Part shown: piece after piece, positions 1-9,111 of the stretch | How the letters are laid out: the number at the start of each line of letters is the position of its first letter | Position numbering within the stretch: the stretch's first letter is position 1 | NCBI GenBank assembly: GCA_021790795.1 | Contig: JAJYFU010000015.1 | Coordinates: 1 to 40,464, forward strand | Reading direction: 5' to 3' | From: Pseudomonadota bacterium | Lineage (GTDB): Bacteria; Pseudomonadota; Gammaproteobacteria; Steroidobacterales; Steroidobacteraceae | Length of the DNA stretch: 40,464 nt | Position numbers and translations under genes: made by a program | Notes under the pieces: generated by a model | Databases searched by the model: none | What the model saw: the letters and a program-made list of their open reading frames with translations, nothing else | What the model was told of the DNA's origin: nothing

Positions 1-51
1 CGCAGCAGCCAGGGCATGGCGGTATTCACCGGTATCGGCTACCCGTTCTGA
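1..51 (+). CDS. C-terminal end of a probable outer-membrane beta-barrel protein (partial, 5' truncated)
   Basis: Frame 1 reads RSSQGMAVFTGIGYPF* with an alternating polar/hydrophobic last strand and a terminal Phe, typical of OMP C-termini; stop TGA at 49-51. Confidence 0.5.
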   Translation, partial: RSSQGMAVFTGIGYPF

Positions 52-1061
52 GCCCGTCCGCCGGGCGGCTGGCGCCCCCGCAGATACCCCTCTTCGCGGA
101 ACCACTCCAGGGCGTCCTCGAAGGCCAGCCGGGCCGGACGGGACCGATACCCGAGCTCGCGCTCGGCTTTCTCGCTCGAGAAGTACATGCGCTTGCGGGC
201 CATGCGCACGCTGTCGACGGTCACGCGCGTGGGCTTGCCGCTCAGGCGCGCGATGCCCTCGGCGAAGTACGCGATCGGCAGCACCAGGCCATGCGGCAGC
301 TTCAGGCGCGGCGGGGCGCGTCCCGCGAGGCCGGTGATCTCGATGAGAATCTCGCGCAACGGGAGATTCTCCCCGCCCAGGATGTAGCGCTCCCCGACCC
401 GCCCGCGGTGAAACGCCAGCACGTGCCCGGCGGCGACGTCATCGACGTGCACGATGTTCAGTCCGGTATCCACGTAGGCCGGTGTGCGCCCGAGCGCCGC
501 ATCGAGCACGATCTGCCCGGTGGGCGTGGGCTTCAGATCGCGGGGCCCGACGGGAGCGGCCGGATTGACGATCACCACGGGCACGCCGCGCGCGGCCGCC
601 TCCAGCGCGACCTGCTCGGCGAGAAATTTCGAGCGCTTGTAGTGACCCGTCATGTCCGCGAGCGCCACGGGGGTCTGCTCGGTGCCGGGACCGCCGTCCG
701 CGGGCAAGCCGACGCAGGCAACGCTGCTGGTGTAGACGATGCGCGAAACGCCAGCTCGGTGCGCCGCATTGAGCAGATTGCGCGTCCCATCGACGTTGGC
801 GTGGTACATCGACTGCGGATTCGGCACCCACAGGCGGTAGTCCGCCGCGGCATGAAACACCGCGTCGCACCCCTCGACGGCCCGCCGCAGCGAGGGCTCG
901 TCGGTGAGGTCGCCGATCACTGTCTCCAGCGTGAGCGCCCGCAGATTGCGTCGATCCGAGCTGGCACGCACCAGCGCGCGCACCTGCCAGCCCGCCGCGA
1001 TCAGCGTGCGCGCGAGTGCTGCCCCGACGAAGCCACTCGCTCCCGTGACCAGCGCCTTCAC
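39..1061 (-). CDS. hpnA: Hopanoid-associated NAD-dependent sugar epimerase HpnA
   Basis: GTG start VKALVTGASGFVGAALARTL (Rossmann GxxGxxG), YKRSK catalytic motif, context next to hpnG/shc; the ORF-track start at 1667 is an over-extension. Confidence 0.85.
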   Translation of the reverse strand: MKALVTGASGFVGAALARTLIAAGWQVRALVRASSDRRNLRALTLETVIGDLTDEPSLRRAVEGCDAVFHAAADYRLWVPNPQSMYHANVDGTRNLLNAAHRAGVSRIVYTSSVACVGLPADGGPGTEQTPVALADMTGHYKRSKFLAEQVALEAAARGVPVVIVNPAAPVGPRDLKPTPTGQIVLDAALGRTPAYVDTGLNIVHVDDVAAGHVLAFHRGRVGERYILGGENLPLREILIEITGLAGRAPPRLKLPHGLVLPIAYFAEGIARLSGKPTRVTVDSVRMARKRMYFSSEKAERELGYRSRPARLAFEDALEWFREEGYLRGRQPPGGRAQNG

Positions 1062-1801
1062 GGCCTTGCCCTCCACTGCCCCGCCGTGAGCGCCCGGCGG
1101 GCGGGCAGATCCGGCTCCCCCAGGCGCGCGAGCATGTCGCATGCCGTGCGAAAGCGCCGGGCGAGCCTGTGGACCTCCGCAATGTTCCATGGGGTTAGCG
1201 CCAGACGCCACAGCAGGCTGCCCAGCGCGACCTTCCCTCCACGGCTCGCCGCGACCACCGGCTCGGGCAGCTCGTCGCCGGCGGTATCCACGATCACCCG
1301 CAACACCACGAACGGCACCGCCGCCGACGCGGCGAAGCGCGCCACGGCGGCGCTCTCCATGTCGATCGCCACACAGCCGGTCTCGCGCCAGGCGATCGCC
1401 TTGTCGAGCCGCGAGCCCACGGGGAAACGGCTGGTGAGCAGCGCGTCTTCGCTCACCTGACAATCGCGCGGCAGCGCCGCGAGCACAGCCGCGCGCCACG
1501 GCGCGTGCGCGGCAAGCGGTTGACCTTCGAGCACATGAACCTCCCGCGGCACGAGCACCGCGCCGCAGCGCAGCGCCGGATCGAGGCCACCGGCCGTTCC
1601 GACGCTGGCGAGCGCGGTCGCGCCGGCGCGCGCGAGCCGCTGCGCTGCGGCTTGCGCGGCATCCCACCCCATTCCACTGACGGTGAGCAGCGCATTGTCT
1701 TCGAGTTGCACGACCTCACCTGCGCTGGCCGCGGCCGGAGCGTCCGGGGCAAACGCCCGAGCCTCGGATGCGAGCGCCGCGACGATACCGACGCAGCTCA
1801 A
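1058..1801 (-). CDS. hpnG: Hopanoid-associated nucleoside phosphorylase HpnG (adenosylhopane to ribosylhopane step)
   Basis: VGIVAALASEARAF..., SVGTAGGLDP, VAIDMESAAVARFA typical of the nucleoside phosphorylase fold; probable TTG start at 1801; 4-bp overlap with hpnA. Confidence 0.8.
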   Translation of the reverse strand: MSCVGIVAALASEARAFAPDAPAAASAGEVVQLEDNALLTVSGMGWDAAQAAAQRLARAGATALASVGTAGGLDPALRCGAVLVPREVHVLEGQPLAAHAPWRAAVLAALPRDCQVSEDALLTSRFPVGSRLDKAIAWRETGCVAIDMESAAVARFAASAAVPFVVLRVIVDTAGDELPEPVVAASRGGKVALGSLLWRLALTPWNIAEVHRLARRFRTACDMLARLGEPDLPARRALTAGQWRARP

Positions 1802-1808
1802 GAGCTCT

Positions 1809-3773
1809 CTAGCTCCCCTGGCGATAGGCCGCCAGCGCCCAGAGCGGAAAGTAGGCGCTGTAGCCGTGATACTTGAGGTAGAACACTCGGGGAAAGCCCG
1901 GCGCGGTGAAGCTCGGGTGGCTCCACAGGCCGTGCTGCTGCGTACGCAGTAGAAACTCGACGCCACGGTGCGCCGCCGGCGAGGCCCGCTCGCCGGCGGC
2001 GATCAACCCCAGCACCGCCCAGGCGGTCTGGTAGGGCGTGCTGACGAACGGCCGATCGCCGTAGCGCGCCCGATCGTAACTGTCGTTGCTCTCGCCCCAC
2101 CCGCCGTCGGCGTTCTGGCGCGCGCGCAGCCACTCGACGGCGCGCACCACCGCCGGATCCGTGGCCGCGACGCCGGCGGCCTCGAGCGCCACCAGCACCG
2201 ACCAGGTTCCGTAGATGTAGTTGGTGCCCCAGCGGCCGAACCACGAGCCGTCCGGCTCCTGTTCGCGCCGCAGAAACGCGAGCGCCCGCTCGAGCGCCGG
2301 GCGATCCTGCGGCCGGCCGGCGCGGGCCAACACCGTGACCACCCGCGCGGTCACGTCGCTCGTCGGAGGATCGAGCAGCGCGCCATGATCGGCAAAGGGA
2401 ATGTAATTGAGGTTGTAGTGCGTGTTGTCGGCATCGAAGGCCGCAAAGCCGCCGCCGTCGCTCTGCATGCCGACCAGCCAATCGAGCGAGCGCCCGATGC
2501 TGTGCGCATAGCGCTCGCGACCCTGCGCCGCATGCATCGACCAGGCCACCACCGCGGTGTCGTCGAGATCCGGATAATGGGCATTGCCGTACTGAAACGG
2601 CCAGCCGCCGCTGCGCACCGCCGGCCGGCGGGCGCGCCAATCCCCAACCGGCTCGAGGATCTGGCGGGGCAGCAGCCAATCCAGGCCCCGGCATGCGCCG
2701 GCCAGACTCTCATTGTCGCCCAGCGCCTGCAGCGTCAGGCAGGCCAGGCCCGTATCCCAGACGGGGGAAACGCACGGCTGGCAGTAGGCGCGATCACCCT
2801 GCTCGACCACGAGCTTTTCCAAGGCGCGCTTGGCGGTCACGCGGCGCGGATCGTCGGGTCCGTAACCGAGCAGCACCATCATCTCCAGCGCATTGACCAT
2901 GGCCGGAAAGATGGCCCCCAGACCGTCCTCGCCATTGAGCCGCTCGATCGTCCAGCGCTCGGCTCGACGCAGCGCGCGCGCGCGCATCGCCCGCGGAATC
3001 AGCGGGTCGAGCACGCGGAACGCCCGATCGAGCATGAAGAACATCCGGGCGAGCCATCGGCCTCGCTCGGGCAGGCGGAAGTAGTGACGCTCGTCCTCCG
3101 GGGCCACGATGAACAGCTCCCGGATGTTCACCCGCTGCGGATTGCGCGCCACGGGCTTGAGCGTACACAGCACGAACAGCGGCACCATCACGGTGCGCGA
3201 CCAGTAGGAGACCTTCTCCACATGGAACGGGAACCATCGCGGCAGGAGCATGATCTCCACCGGGATGTACGGCACGGCCCGCCAGGGGACCTGTCCGAAC
3301 AGCGCCAGCGCGATACGCGTGAACACATTGGCGTGCGCCGCGCCACCGCGCGCGAGCACCGCCTCGCGCGCCCGACGCATGTGCTCGGATTGCGGATCGT
3401 CGCCGGCGAGCTTCAGCGCGAAATACGCCTTGATGGTGCACGACAGATCCAGCGCCCCGTCCTGGTAGAGCGGCCAGCCACCCTCGGGCTGCTGGTGCTC
3501 GCGCAGGTAGACGGCCAGGCGCTTCTGCAACCGCGCATCGATCTCATCCAGGTAGTGCATCATCATGATGTACTCGGCCGGGATGGTGCAGTCGGCCTCG
3601 AGCTCGAACACCCAATGGCCGTCCGGCTGCTGCAGACCGAGCAGCGCATCGCGCGCGACGCGAATGGCCCGCTCCAGCGCATCCGGGCGCGCGGCGCGCT
3701 GGAGCGTCTCGCCCAGCGGCCAGGCGGGCGCCGCCGGCTCGGCGCGCGCCTCGAGGTCAAGCGGCTCGTTCAT
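1809..3773 (-). CDS. shc: Squalene-hopene cyclase
   Basis: DXDD motif (DLDDTAVVAWS), multiple QW-type repeats (QQPDGHW, QNADGGWGES, QQPEGGWPLY), about 650 aa; start MNEPLDLE at 3773. Confidence 0.97.
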   Translation of the reverse strand: MNEPLDLEARAEPAAPAWPLGETLQRAARPDALERAIRVARDALLGLQQPDGHWVFELEADCTIPAEYIMMMHYLDEIDARLQKRLAVYLREHQQPEGGWPLYQDGALDLSCTIKAYFALKLAGDDPQSEHMRRAREAVLARGGAAHANVFTRIALALFGQVPWRAVPYIPVEIMLLPRWFPFHVEKVSYWSRTVMVPLFVLCTLKPVARNPQRVNIRELFIVAPEDERHYFRLPERGRWLARMFFMLDRAFRVLDPLIPRAMRARALRRAERWTIERLNGEDGLGAIFPAMVNALEMMVLLGYGPDDPRRVTAKRALEKLVVEQGDRAYCQPCVSPVWDTGLACLTLQALGDNESLAGACRGLDWLLPRQILEPVGDWRARRPAVRSGGWPFQYGNAHYPDLDDTAVVAWSMHAAQGRERYAHSIGRSLDWLVGMQSDGGGFAAFDADNTHYNLNYIPFADHGALLDPPTSDVTARVVTVLARAGRPQDRPALERALAFLRREQEPDGSWFGRWGTNYIYGTWSVLVALEAAGVAATDPAVVRAVEWLRARQNADGGWGESNDSYDRARYGDRPFVSTPYQTAWAVLGLIAAGERASPAAHRGVEFLLRTQQHGLWSHPSFTAPGFPRVFYLKYHGYSAYFPLWALAAYRQGS

Positions 3774-3919
3774 GCGAATCTCGGCGCGCAGGCCGCCGGC
3801 ACATCGGCGCGGGAGCCACCACTTCGGCTGTTGATTGGGCAAGGATGCATGGTTGTTCTTGGGCTAAGCCCTCGGTCCCGTGGTTCCGGCGAGCCCGTTC
3901 CTTCGGTTGAACGGACAGC

Positions 3920-5059
3920 TCAAGGCGCGGCGCCTTGGCACGGCATGCTTTCGCTGTATTCATCCGGGGCGCGCTCCCCGCCGGCGCCGTCGAAGGCGGG
4001 CACGCCCGCCGGCCGCAGCGGCACTTCTTGTGCCGCGAGCGGCAGTCCGCGCGCGGCACGCTCGAACAGGCGCCGCAGCATCGCATCGTTGCGCACCGCC
4101 AGGTTGGTCAGGGTCTGAGTCATCGCCACGGCCGAGCGCGACACCTTCACGTGGCTGCCGGCGGTGAAACCCGGATGGTCGTGGATCTTGCGCAGCGTCA
4201 GCGCCGCGAGCCCGATCGCCCACAGGCAGAACTTGCGGATGCCGGGCTCTTCGCCCGGGATCAGCAGGGTAAAGGCGAGCGCATTGCGCAGGTGGCGGTG
4301 CGCCACCCCGACCAGCTCCATCATGCCGGCATGAAAGCGCGGATCGCTGCGCTCGGGAGTCAGGGTGGCGAGGTCGACGCCATGGCGGCTGAACACCTCC
4401 TGCGGCAGCCAGCACGCCCCGCGCGCGCGATCCTCCCAGACATCCTTCAGGATGTTGGTCATCTGCAGACCTTGACCGAAGGACGGCGCCAGCGCGTAGA
4501 GCCGCCGATGGTGGTGCTCGATCTGGCCCGAGTAGGCGCAGAACAGCTCGGTGAGCGTCTCGCCGACGATCCCGGCGACATAGTAGCAATAGGCGTCCAG
4601 ATCGGTCGCGCGCGCCAGGCCCCGCAGGCTCGCGGTCTGCTGGAATTGATGCATGCCGTGGGCCATCACCTCGATGCAGCGGCAGATGGCGGCGCGTTGG
4701 CGCGGCTCGAAGCGCGCGACCACGCGCATCACGCGCGCGGTGTTGGCCACCAGATCGCGCTCGGCCGCGAGCGCGCTGTCGCTCAGGTGCGGCACCACAT
4801 CGGCGGCGAAGCGCTGCGCATCCTCCCGGCCCTGCACCACGGCCGTGAAGCGCCGCAGAAAGCGATGAGTATCGGCGGCCGAGAGCCTCGGCTCGTCCTC
4901 GATCGTGTCGGCGATGCGGCACAACAGATACGCGCTGGTGACCGGCGTGCACAGCGCCGCGGGCAGCTGCGGAATGGTCAACGCGAAGGTGCGCGACACC
5001 AGCGGCAGGATCTGGTCCTGGAAAGCCGCGTCGGACTCGGGCAGATCTGGCATGAGCAT
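3920..5059 (-). CDS. Squalene synthase, farnesyl-diphosphate farnesyltransferase (Erg9/FDFT1) type
   Basis: SRTFALTIPQLP, first Asp-rich motif DTIED, YCYYVAGIVGETLTELF, second motif TNILKDVWED followed by CWLPQEVFSR; located between shc and the ispA-type gene. Start ambiguous (5059 or 5053). Confidence 0.88.
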   Translation of the reverse strand: MLMPDLPESDAAFQDQILPLVSRTFALTIPQLPAALCTPVTSAYLLCRIADTIEDEPRLSAADTHRFLRRFTAVVQGREDAQRFAADVVPHLSDSALAAERDLVANTARVMRVVARFEPRQRAAICRCIEVMAHGMHQFQQTASLRGLARATDLDAYCYYVAGIVGETLTELFCAYSGQIEHHHRRLYALAPSFGQGLQMTNILKDVWEDRARGACWLPQEVFSRHGVDLATLTPERSDPRFHAGMMELVGVAHRHLRNALAFTLLIPGEEPGIRKFCLWAIGLAALTLRKIHDHPGFTAGSHVKVSRSAVAMTQTLTNLAVRNDAMLRRLFERAARGLPLAAQEVPLRPAGVPAFDGAGGERAPDEYSESMPCQGAAP

Positions 5060-5070
5060 CCCGGAAGAAA

Positions 5071-5976
5071 TCAGTTGCGGCGCGTCAGCAGCCACTCGGC
5101 CACCGCCCGCAGCGGCTCGGCGGCCGCGCCGAAGGGCGCGAGCGATTCGAGCGCCTGCTCGCTCAGACGTCGGACACGCTCCTGAGAGGCGGGAATGCCG
5201 AGGATCACCGGATACGTCGACTTGCCGCGCTCGCGGTCCGATTGGGCCGCCTTGCCGAGCGTGGCCGTGTCGCCGAGCTCATCGAGCAGATCGTCCTGGA
5301 TCTGAAACGCCAGCCCGATCGGCGCGGCGAATTCGGCCAGGGCGCGCTCCCGATGCGGCTCGAGGTCGGGCACACACGCCGCACCCATCATGACGCTGGC
5401 GCGGATCAGCGCCCCGGTCTTCAGCGCATGCATGCGCTCGACCTGCTCGATGTCGAGGCGGCGTCCTTCGGACTCCAGATCGATCGCCTGCCCGCCGGCC
5501 ATGCCGAGACTGCCGATGGCCTCGGCCAGCAGACCCACCAGGCGCGCGCGGACCGCGCTCGAATCGGGTAATCCCGGATCGCGCGCGAGCAGCTCGAAGG
5601 CGAGCGACTGCAGCGCATCGCCGACCAGCAGCGCGGTGGCCTCGTCGTAGGCCTTGTGACAGGTCGGACGGCCACGGCGCAGATCGTCGTCATCCATCGC
5701 CGGCAGATCGTCGTGCACCAGCGAATAAACGTGCATCAGCTCGAGCGCGCAGGCGGCCGCCTCCACGCGCTCCTCGGGCAGCCCCAGCGTGCGCGCCGTG
5801 GCGAGCAGCAGGATCGGGCGCACGCGCTTGCCGCCGCCAAGAACGCTGTAGCGCATCGCCGCGTGCAGCCGCTCGGGCCAGCGGTCCGCGCGCGGCAGGC
5901 GGCGCGCCAAGGCATCCTCCATGCGCGCGCGCCATTGCTCGAGCTGCGCCGGAAAGAACTCAGGCGCCGCTGACAC
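5071..5976 (-). CDS. ispA: (2E,6E)-farnesyl diphosphate synthase / polyprenyl synthetase
   Basis: GGGKRVRP, FARM DDLPAMDDDDLRRGRPT, SARM-like FQIQDDLLD. Confidence 0.93.
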   Translation of the reverse strand: MSAAPEFFPAQLEQWRARMEDALARRLPRADRWPERLHAAMRYSVLGGGKRVRPILLLATARTLGLPEERVEAAACALELMHVYSLVHDDLPAMDDDDLRRGRPTCHKAYDEATALLVGDALQSLAFELLARDPGLPDSSAVRARLVGLLAEAIGSLGMAGGQAIDLESEGRRLDIEQVERMHALKTGALIRASVMMGAACVPDLEPHRERALAEFAAPIGLAFQIQDDLLDELGDTATLGKAAQSDRERGKSTYPVILGIPASQERVRRLSEQALESLAPFGAAAEPLRAVAEWLLTRRN

Positions 5977-7117
5977 GGCGACCTTCCCGGTTCGCGGCCT
6001 GGCCCACCTCGCCGAGCGGGATCCTCACCTCGGCGGGCACCTGCGCCTTCAGCGGCGGCTCCTCGTAGAGCAGCGGCAGCTCGGGAGCCATCGGGCCGGT
6101 CAGGCGCGGCCCGCGCAGCGAGCGCCACAGCGCCTTCAGCGGATGGGCAAACGCGTCATCGACCGCGGTGCCCTCGTAGCCGCAGTGCGCCATGCAGTTG
6201 TTGCACAGCGGGTTGCGTCCGACGCCGTAGCGCTCCCATTCGGTATCCGCCATCAGCGCGCCGAAGCTGTCGGCATACCCCTCTCCGGTCAGCAGATAGC
6301 AGGGCCGCTGCCAGCCGAAGATGTTGTACGTCGGTGTGCTCCAGGGCGTGCACTGGTAGGCCTGATTGCCGGCGAGGAAGTCGAGAAACAGCGCCGAATG
6401 GTTGAACGACCAGCGCGCGCGGCGGGTGCGGCCGCGGGCGAAGATCGCCCGGAACAGGTTCTTGCTCGCGCTGCGGCCGAGGAACACGTCCTGACGGGGC
6501 GCGTGCTGATAGCTGTACCCCGGCGAGACCATGATCCCCTCGACGCCGAGCCGCATCGCGGTGTCGAAGAAATCGGCCACGTCGTCGGGATCTTCGTTCT
6601 GAAACAGCGTGCAGTTGACCGTCACGCGGAAACCCTTGGAGCGGGCCAGGCGGATCGCCGCGACCGCCTTGTCGAACACGCCTTCCTGACAGACCGACTC
6701 GTCGTGACGCTCGCGGTTGCCGTCCAGGTGCACCGAGAAGGTGAGGTACGGGGACGGACGGTACTCGTCGATGTGCTTGGCGAGCAGGAGCGCGTTCGTG
6801 CACAGATACACGAAACGCTTGCGCTGCACGATACCGTCCACGATCTGCGGCATGTCCTTGTGGATCAGCGGCTCGCCGCCCGGGATCGACACCATGGGCG
6901 CGCCGCATTCCTCCACGGCGGCGAGCGCCTTTTCCACCGAGAGGCGCTGCTGCAGGATGTCCTTCGGGTAATCGATCTTGCCGCATCCGGCACAGGCCAG
7001 ATTGCACTGAAAGAGCGGCTCGAGCATCAGCACCAGCGGATAGCGCTTCTGCCCGCGCAGCTTGCGGCTGATGATGTATCGGGCGACCCGGTACTTTTGA
7101 ATCAGTGGAATACCCAA
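5960..7117 (-). CDS. hpnH: Adenosyl-hopene transferase HpnH (radical SAM)
   Basis: CNLACAGCGKIDYP radical SAM cluster motif, GGEPLIH, full-length similarity pattern to HpnH (MGIPLIQKYRVARYIISRKLRGQKRYPLVLMLEPL). Confidence 0.95.
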   Translation of the reverse strand: MGIPLIQKYRVARYIISRKLRGQKRYPLVLMLEPLFQCNLACAGCGKIDYPKDILQQRLSVEKALAAVEECGAPMVSIPGGEPLIHKDMPQIVDGIVQRKRFVYLCTNALLLAKHIDEYRPSPYLTFSVHLDGNRERHDESVCQEGVFDKAVAAIRLARSKGFRVTVNCTLFQNEDPDDVADFFDTAMRLGVEGIMVSPGYSYQHAPRQDVFLGRSASKNLFRAIFARGRTRRARWSFNHSALFLDFLAGNQAYQCTPWSTPTYNIFGWQRPCYLLTGEGYADSFGALMADTEWERYGVGRNPLCNNCMAHCGYEGTAVDDAFAHPLKALWRSLRGPRLTGPMAPELPLLYEEPPLKAQVPAEVRIPLGEVGQAANREGRRVSGA

Positions 7118-7192
7118 ATCCGTCTCCCAGTGTTGTACCGGCGCCCGGGCCGCCGGCCAGCCCCGCCACCGGGGCTGTTGCCTGTTTCCTGC

Positions 7193-7795
7193 CTAACCGT
7201 GCACCAGCGCACGCACGGCCGCCTGGTGATCCCGCCCGATCCGCTCCCACTCCTGGGTGAACCAAGGCGTGAAGCACGCGGTGCCCGCATCGCGCATCTC
7301 GGCATCGAGCGCCTCGGGTCCGATCCAGCGCCACGCTGTGACCTCGGCCCCATTGACGCGCACCGGCGCGGCCGAGCGCCCGATGAATACCGAGCACAGT
7401 TCATGCTCGGCACCCGATCCGTCGAATTGTGCTTGATACTTGAATTTGAATAGAAACTGCAAGGGGCACTTGAGCCCCAGCTCCTCGTTGAGCCGCCGAT
7501 GAATAGCCACGTCCATGCTCTCGGCCTGGCGCGGGTGGCTGCAGCAGCTATTCGACCAGTATAGCGGCCAGAGCCGCTTGCCCGCTGCGCGCTGCTGGAT
7601 CAAGAGCTCGCCGCGGCCATTGAAGATGAACAGCGAGAACGCCCGGTGCAGCAGCCCCGAGCCCTCGTGACAGCGGGCCCGGCTCGCGTGTCCGACCTCG
7701 CGATCGTCGTCGTCCACCAGAATAAGGGACTCGCCTCCGGTCACACCGTCGCTCAGTGGCAACAGTTTGGGCGAAGCGCCGCTCTGATCCATCAT
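7193..7795 (-). CDS. idi: Isopentenyl-diphosphate delta-isomerase, type I (Nudix)
   Basis: WSNSCCSHPR, AIHRRLNEELGL (Nudix-like box), WRWIGPEAL, WFTQEW; internal ATG at 7795 preferred over the ORF-track start at 7936. Confidence 0.9.
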   Translation of the reverse strand: MMDQSGASPKLLPLSDGVTGGESLILVDDDDREVGHASRARCHEGSGLLHRAFSLFIFNGRGELLIQQRAAGKRLWPLYWSNSCCSHPRQAESMDVAIHRRLNEELGLKCPLQFLFKFKYQAQFDGSGAEHELCSVFIGRSAAPVRVNGAEVTAWRWIGPEALDAEMRDAGTACFTPWFTQEWERIGRDHQAAVRALVHG

Positions 7796-7842
7796 GCCGT
7801 CGACCCCGGCGCAGGCCCGAGCGTGTACCCTATGCATCTTGC

Positions 7843-7902
7843 AGGGATTTGAAACCCTCTGGCTCTGTCGCTCATTGGCAGTCCGCAGCGTAGGGATTCC
7901 TA
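7843..7902. promoter_or_regulatory. Candidate operator region in the divergent idi/hpnI intergenic gap
   Basis: Two near-palindromes sharing AGGGATT: AGGGATTTGAAACCCT (7843-7858) and TAGGGATTCCTA (7891-7902). Confidence 0.3.
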
Positions 7903-7950
7903 TGGACATGATAACCGGCTCCACGTTCACTATCACTCCTTGACGACATC

Positions 7951-9099
7951 ATGCTCGCTCTGGGCCTACTCCTTGGCATTCTCGCGCTCGGCTACACGGT
8001 CACAGCCTATCTGGCCGTGCGGCGGGCACGCAACGGTGGCGCCCGACAGCCCCCGCCGCAGCACCCCGCGGTGACGGTTCTCAAGCCGCTCTGCGGGGCG
8101 GAGCCGGGGCTCGAGCAGGCCCTCGACAGCCTGTGCGGACAGTGCGACTCGACTGTGCAGATCATCTTTGGCGTGCAGGATCCGGCCGATCCGGCCCTCC
8201 CGATCGTGCGCGCGCTGTGCGCGCGCTATCCGGCGCTCGACACCGCCATCATCGTCGATCCGAGCCGCCATGGGCACAGCGCCAAGGTCAGCAATTTGAT
8301 CAATATGATGCGCGCGGCACGCCATGACTATCTCGTGCTCGCCGATAGCGACGTGCACGTGCCGCCCGGGTATCTGGCGGGCGTGTGCGCACCCCTCGCG
8401 GATCCTACCGTCGGTATCGTCACGTGCCCATACCGCGGCCGGCCGGGCCGCGCCGTGGGCACGGCGGCCCTGTGCTCCGAGCTCGGCGCGCTGTTCGTCA
8501 ACGACTGGTTCATGCCCTCGGTACGGGTAGCCTCCTGGTTCGGCTCCCGGGCATTCGCTTTCGGAGCCACCATCGCCTTGCGCCGCTCGGTGCTCGAGAG
8601 CATCGGTGGATTCGCCGCCATCGCCGATCAGCTCGCGGACGACTATCGCCTGGGCGAGCTCACCCGCCGCCGCGGTCTGCGCACGGTGCTCTCTCCTGTC
8701 GTGGTGGAGACGACGCTCGATGAGGCGGGATGGCGGGCGCTGGTGCAGCATGAGACCCGCTGGCTGCGCACGATCCGGGCGGTGCGGCCGGCCGGCTATG
8801 CCAGCCTGGGGATAACCTTCAGCTTGCCCGTGGCAGCACTGGGGTATGCGCTGGCGGGCGGCGGGCCGGCCGCTCTGGCCCTGCTGATCGCCACCGCGAC
8901 GGCCCGCGTGATGCTACATTTCGCAGCCGGCGCCCAGGGCCCCGGCCCGATCGGATCCTGGCGCCGCCTCTGGCTGCTGCCGGTGAGCGACGTTTTGGGC
9001 TTTACGCTGTGGTGCTGGGGCTTCGCGACGCGCGAAGTTCAATGGCGCCATGCGCGATACCGGGTGGCCCGTGATGGCTCCGCCCGCCCCGTTACTTGA
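7951..9099 (+). CDS. hpnI: Hopanoid biosynthesis glycosyltransferase HpnI
   Basis: N-terminal TM, PAVTVLKPLCGAEPGLEQAL, LADSDVHV, GGFAAIADQLADDYRLG (GT2 ceramide-glucosyltransferase-like), followed by hpnJK. Confidence 0.92.
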   Translation: MLALGLLLGILALGYTVTAYLAVRRARNGGARQPPPQHPAVTVLKPLCGAEPGLEQALDSLCGQCDSTVQIIFGVQDPADPALPIVRALCARYPALDTAIIVDPSRHGHSAKVSNLINMMRAARHDYLVLADSDVHVPPGYLAGVCAPLADPTVGIVTCPYRGRPGRAVGTAALCSELGALFVNDWFMPSVRVASWFGSRAFAFGATIALRRSVLESIGGFAAIADQLADDYRLGELTRRRGLRTVLSPVVVETTLDEAGWRALVQHETRWLRTIRAVRPAGYASLGITFSLPVAALGYALAGGGPAALALLIATATARVMLHFAAGAQGPGPIGSWRRLWLLPVSDVLGFTLWCWGFATREVQWRHARYRVARDGSARPVT

Positions 9100-9111
9100 G
9101 GACGAGAAGTC

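Noticed and set aside
291-1460. 389-aa plus-strand ORF across hpnA/hpnG
   Set aside because: Antisense to two well-supported genes; no domain
1968-4118. 716-aa plus-strand ORF opposite shc
   Set aside because: Antisense shadow ORF in GC-rich DNA; low-complexity Arg/His-rich translation, while the minus strand encodes clear squalene-hopene cyclase
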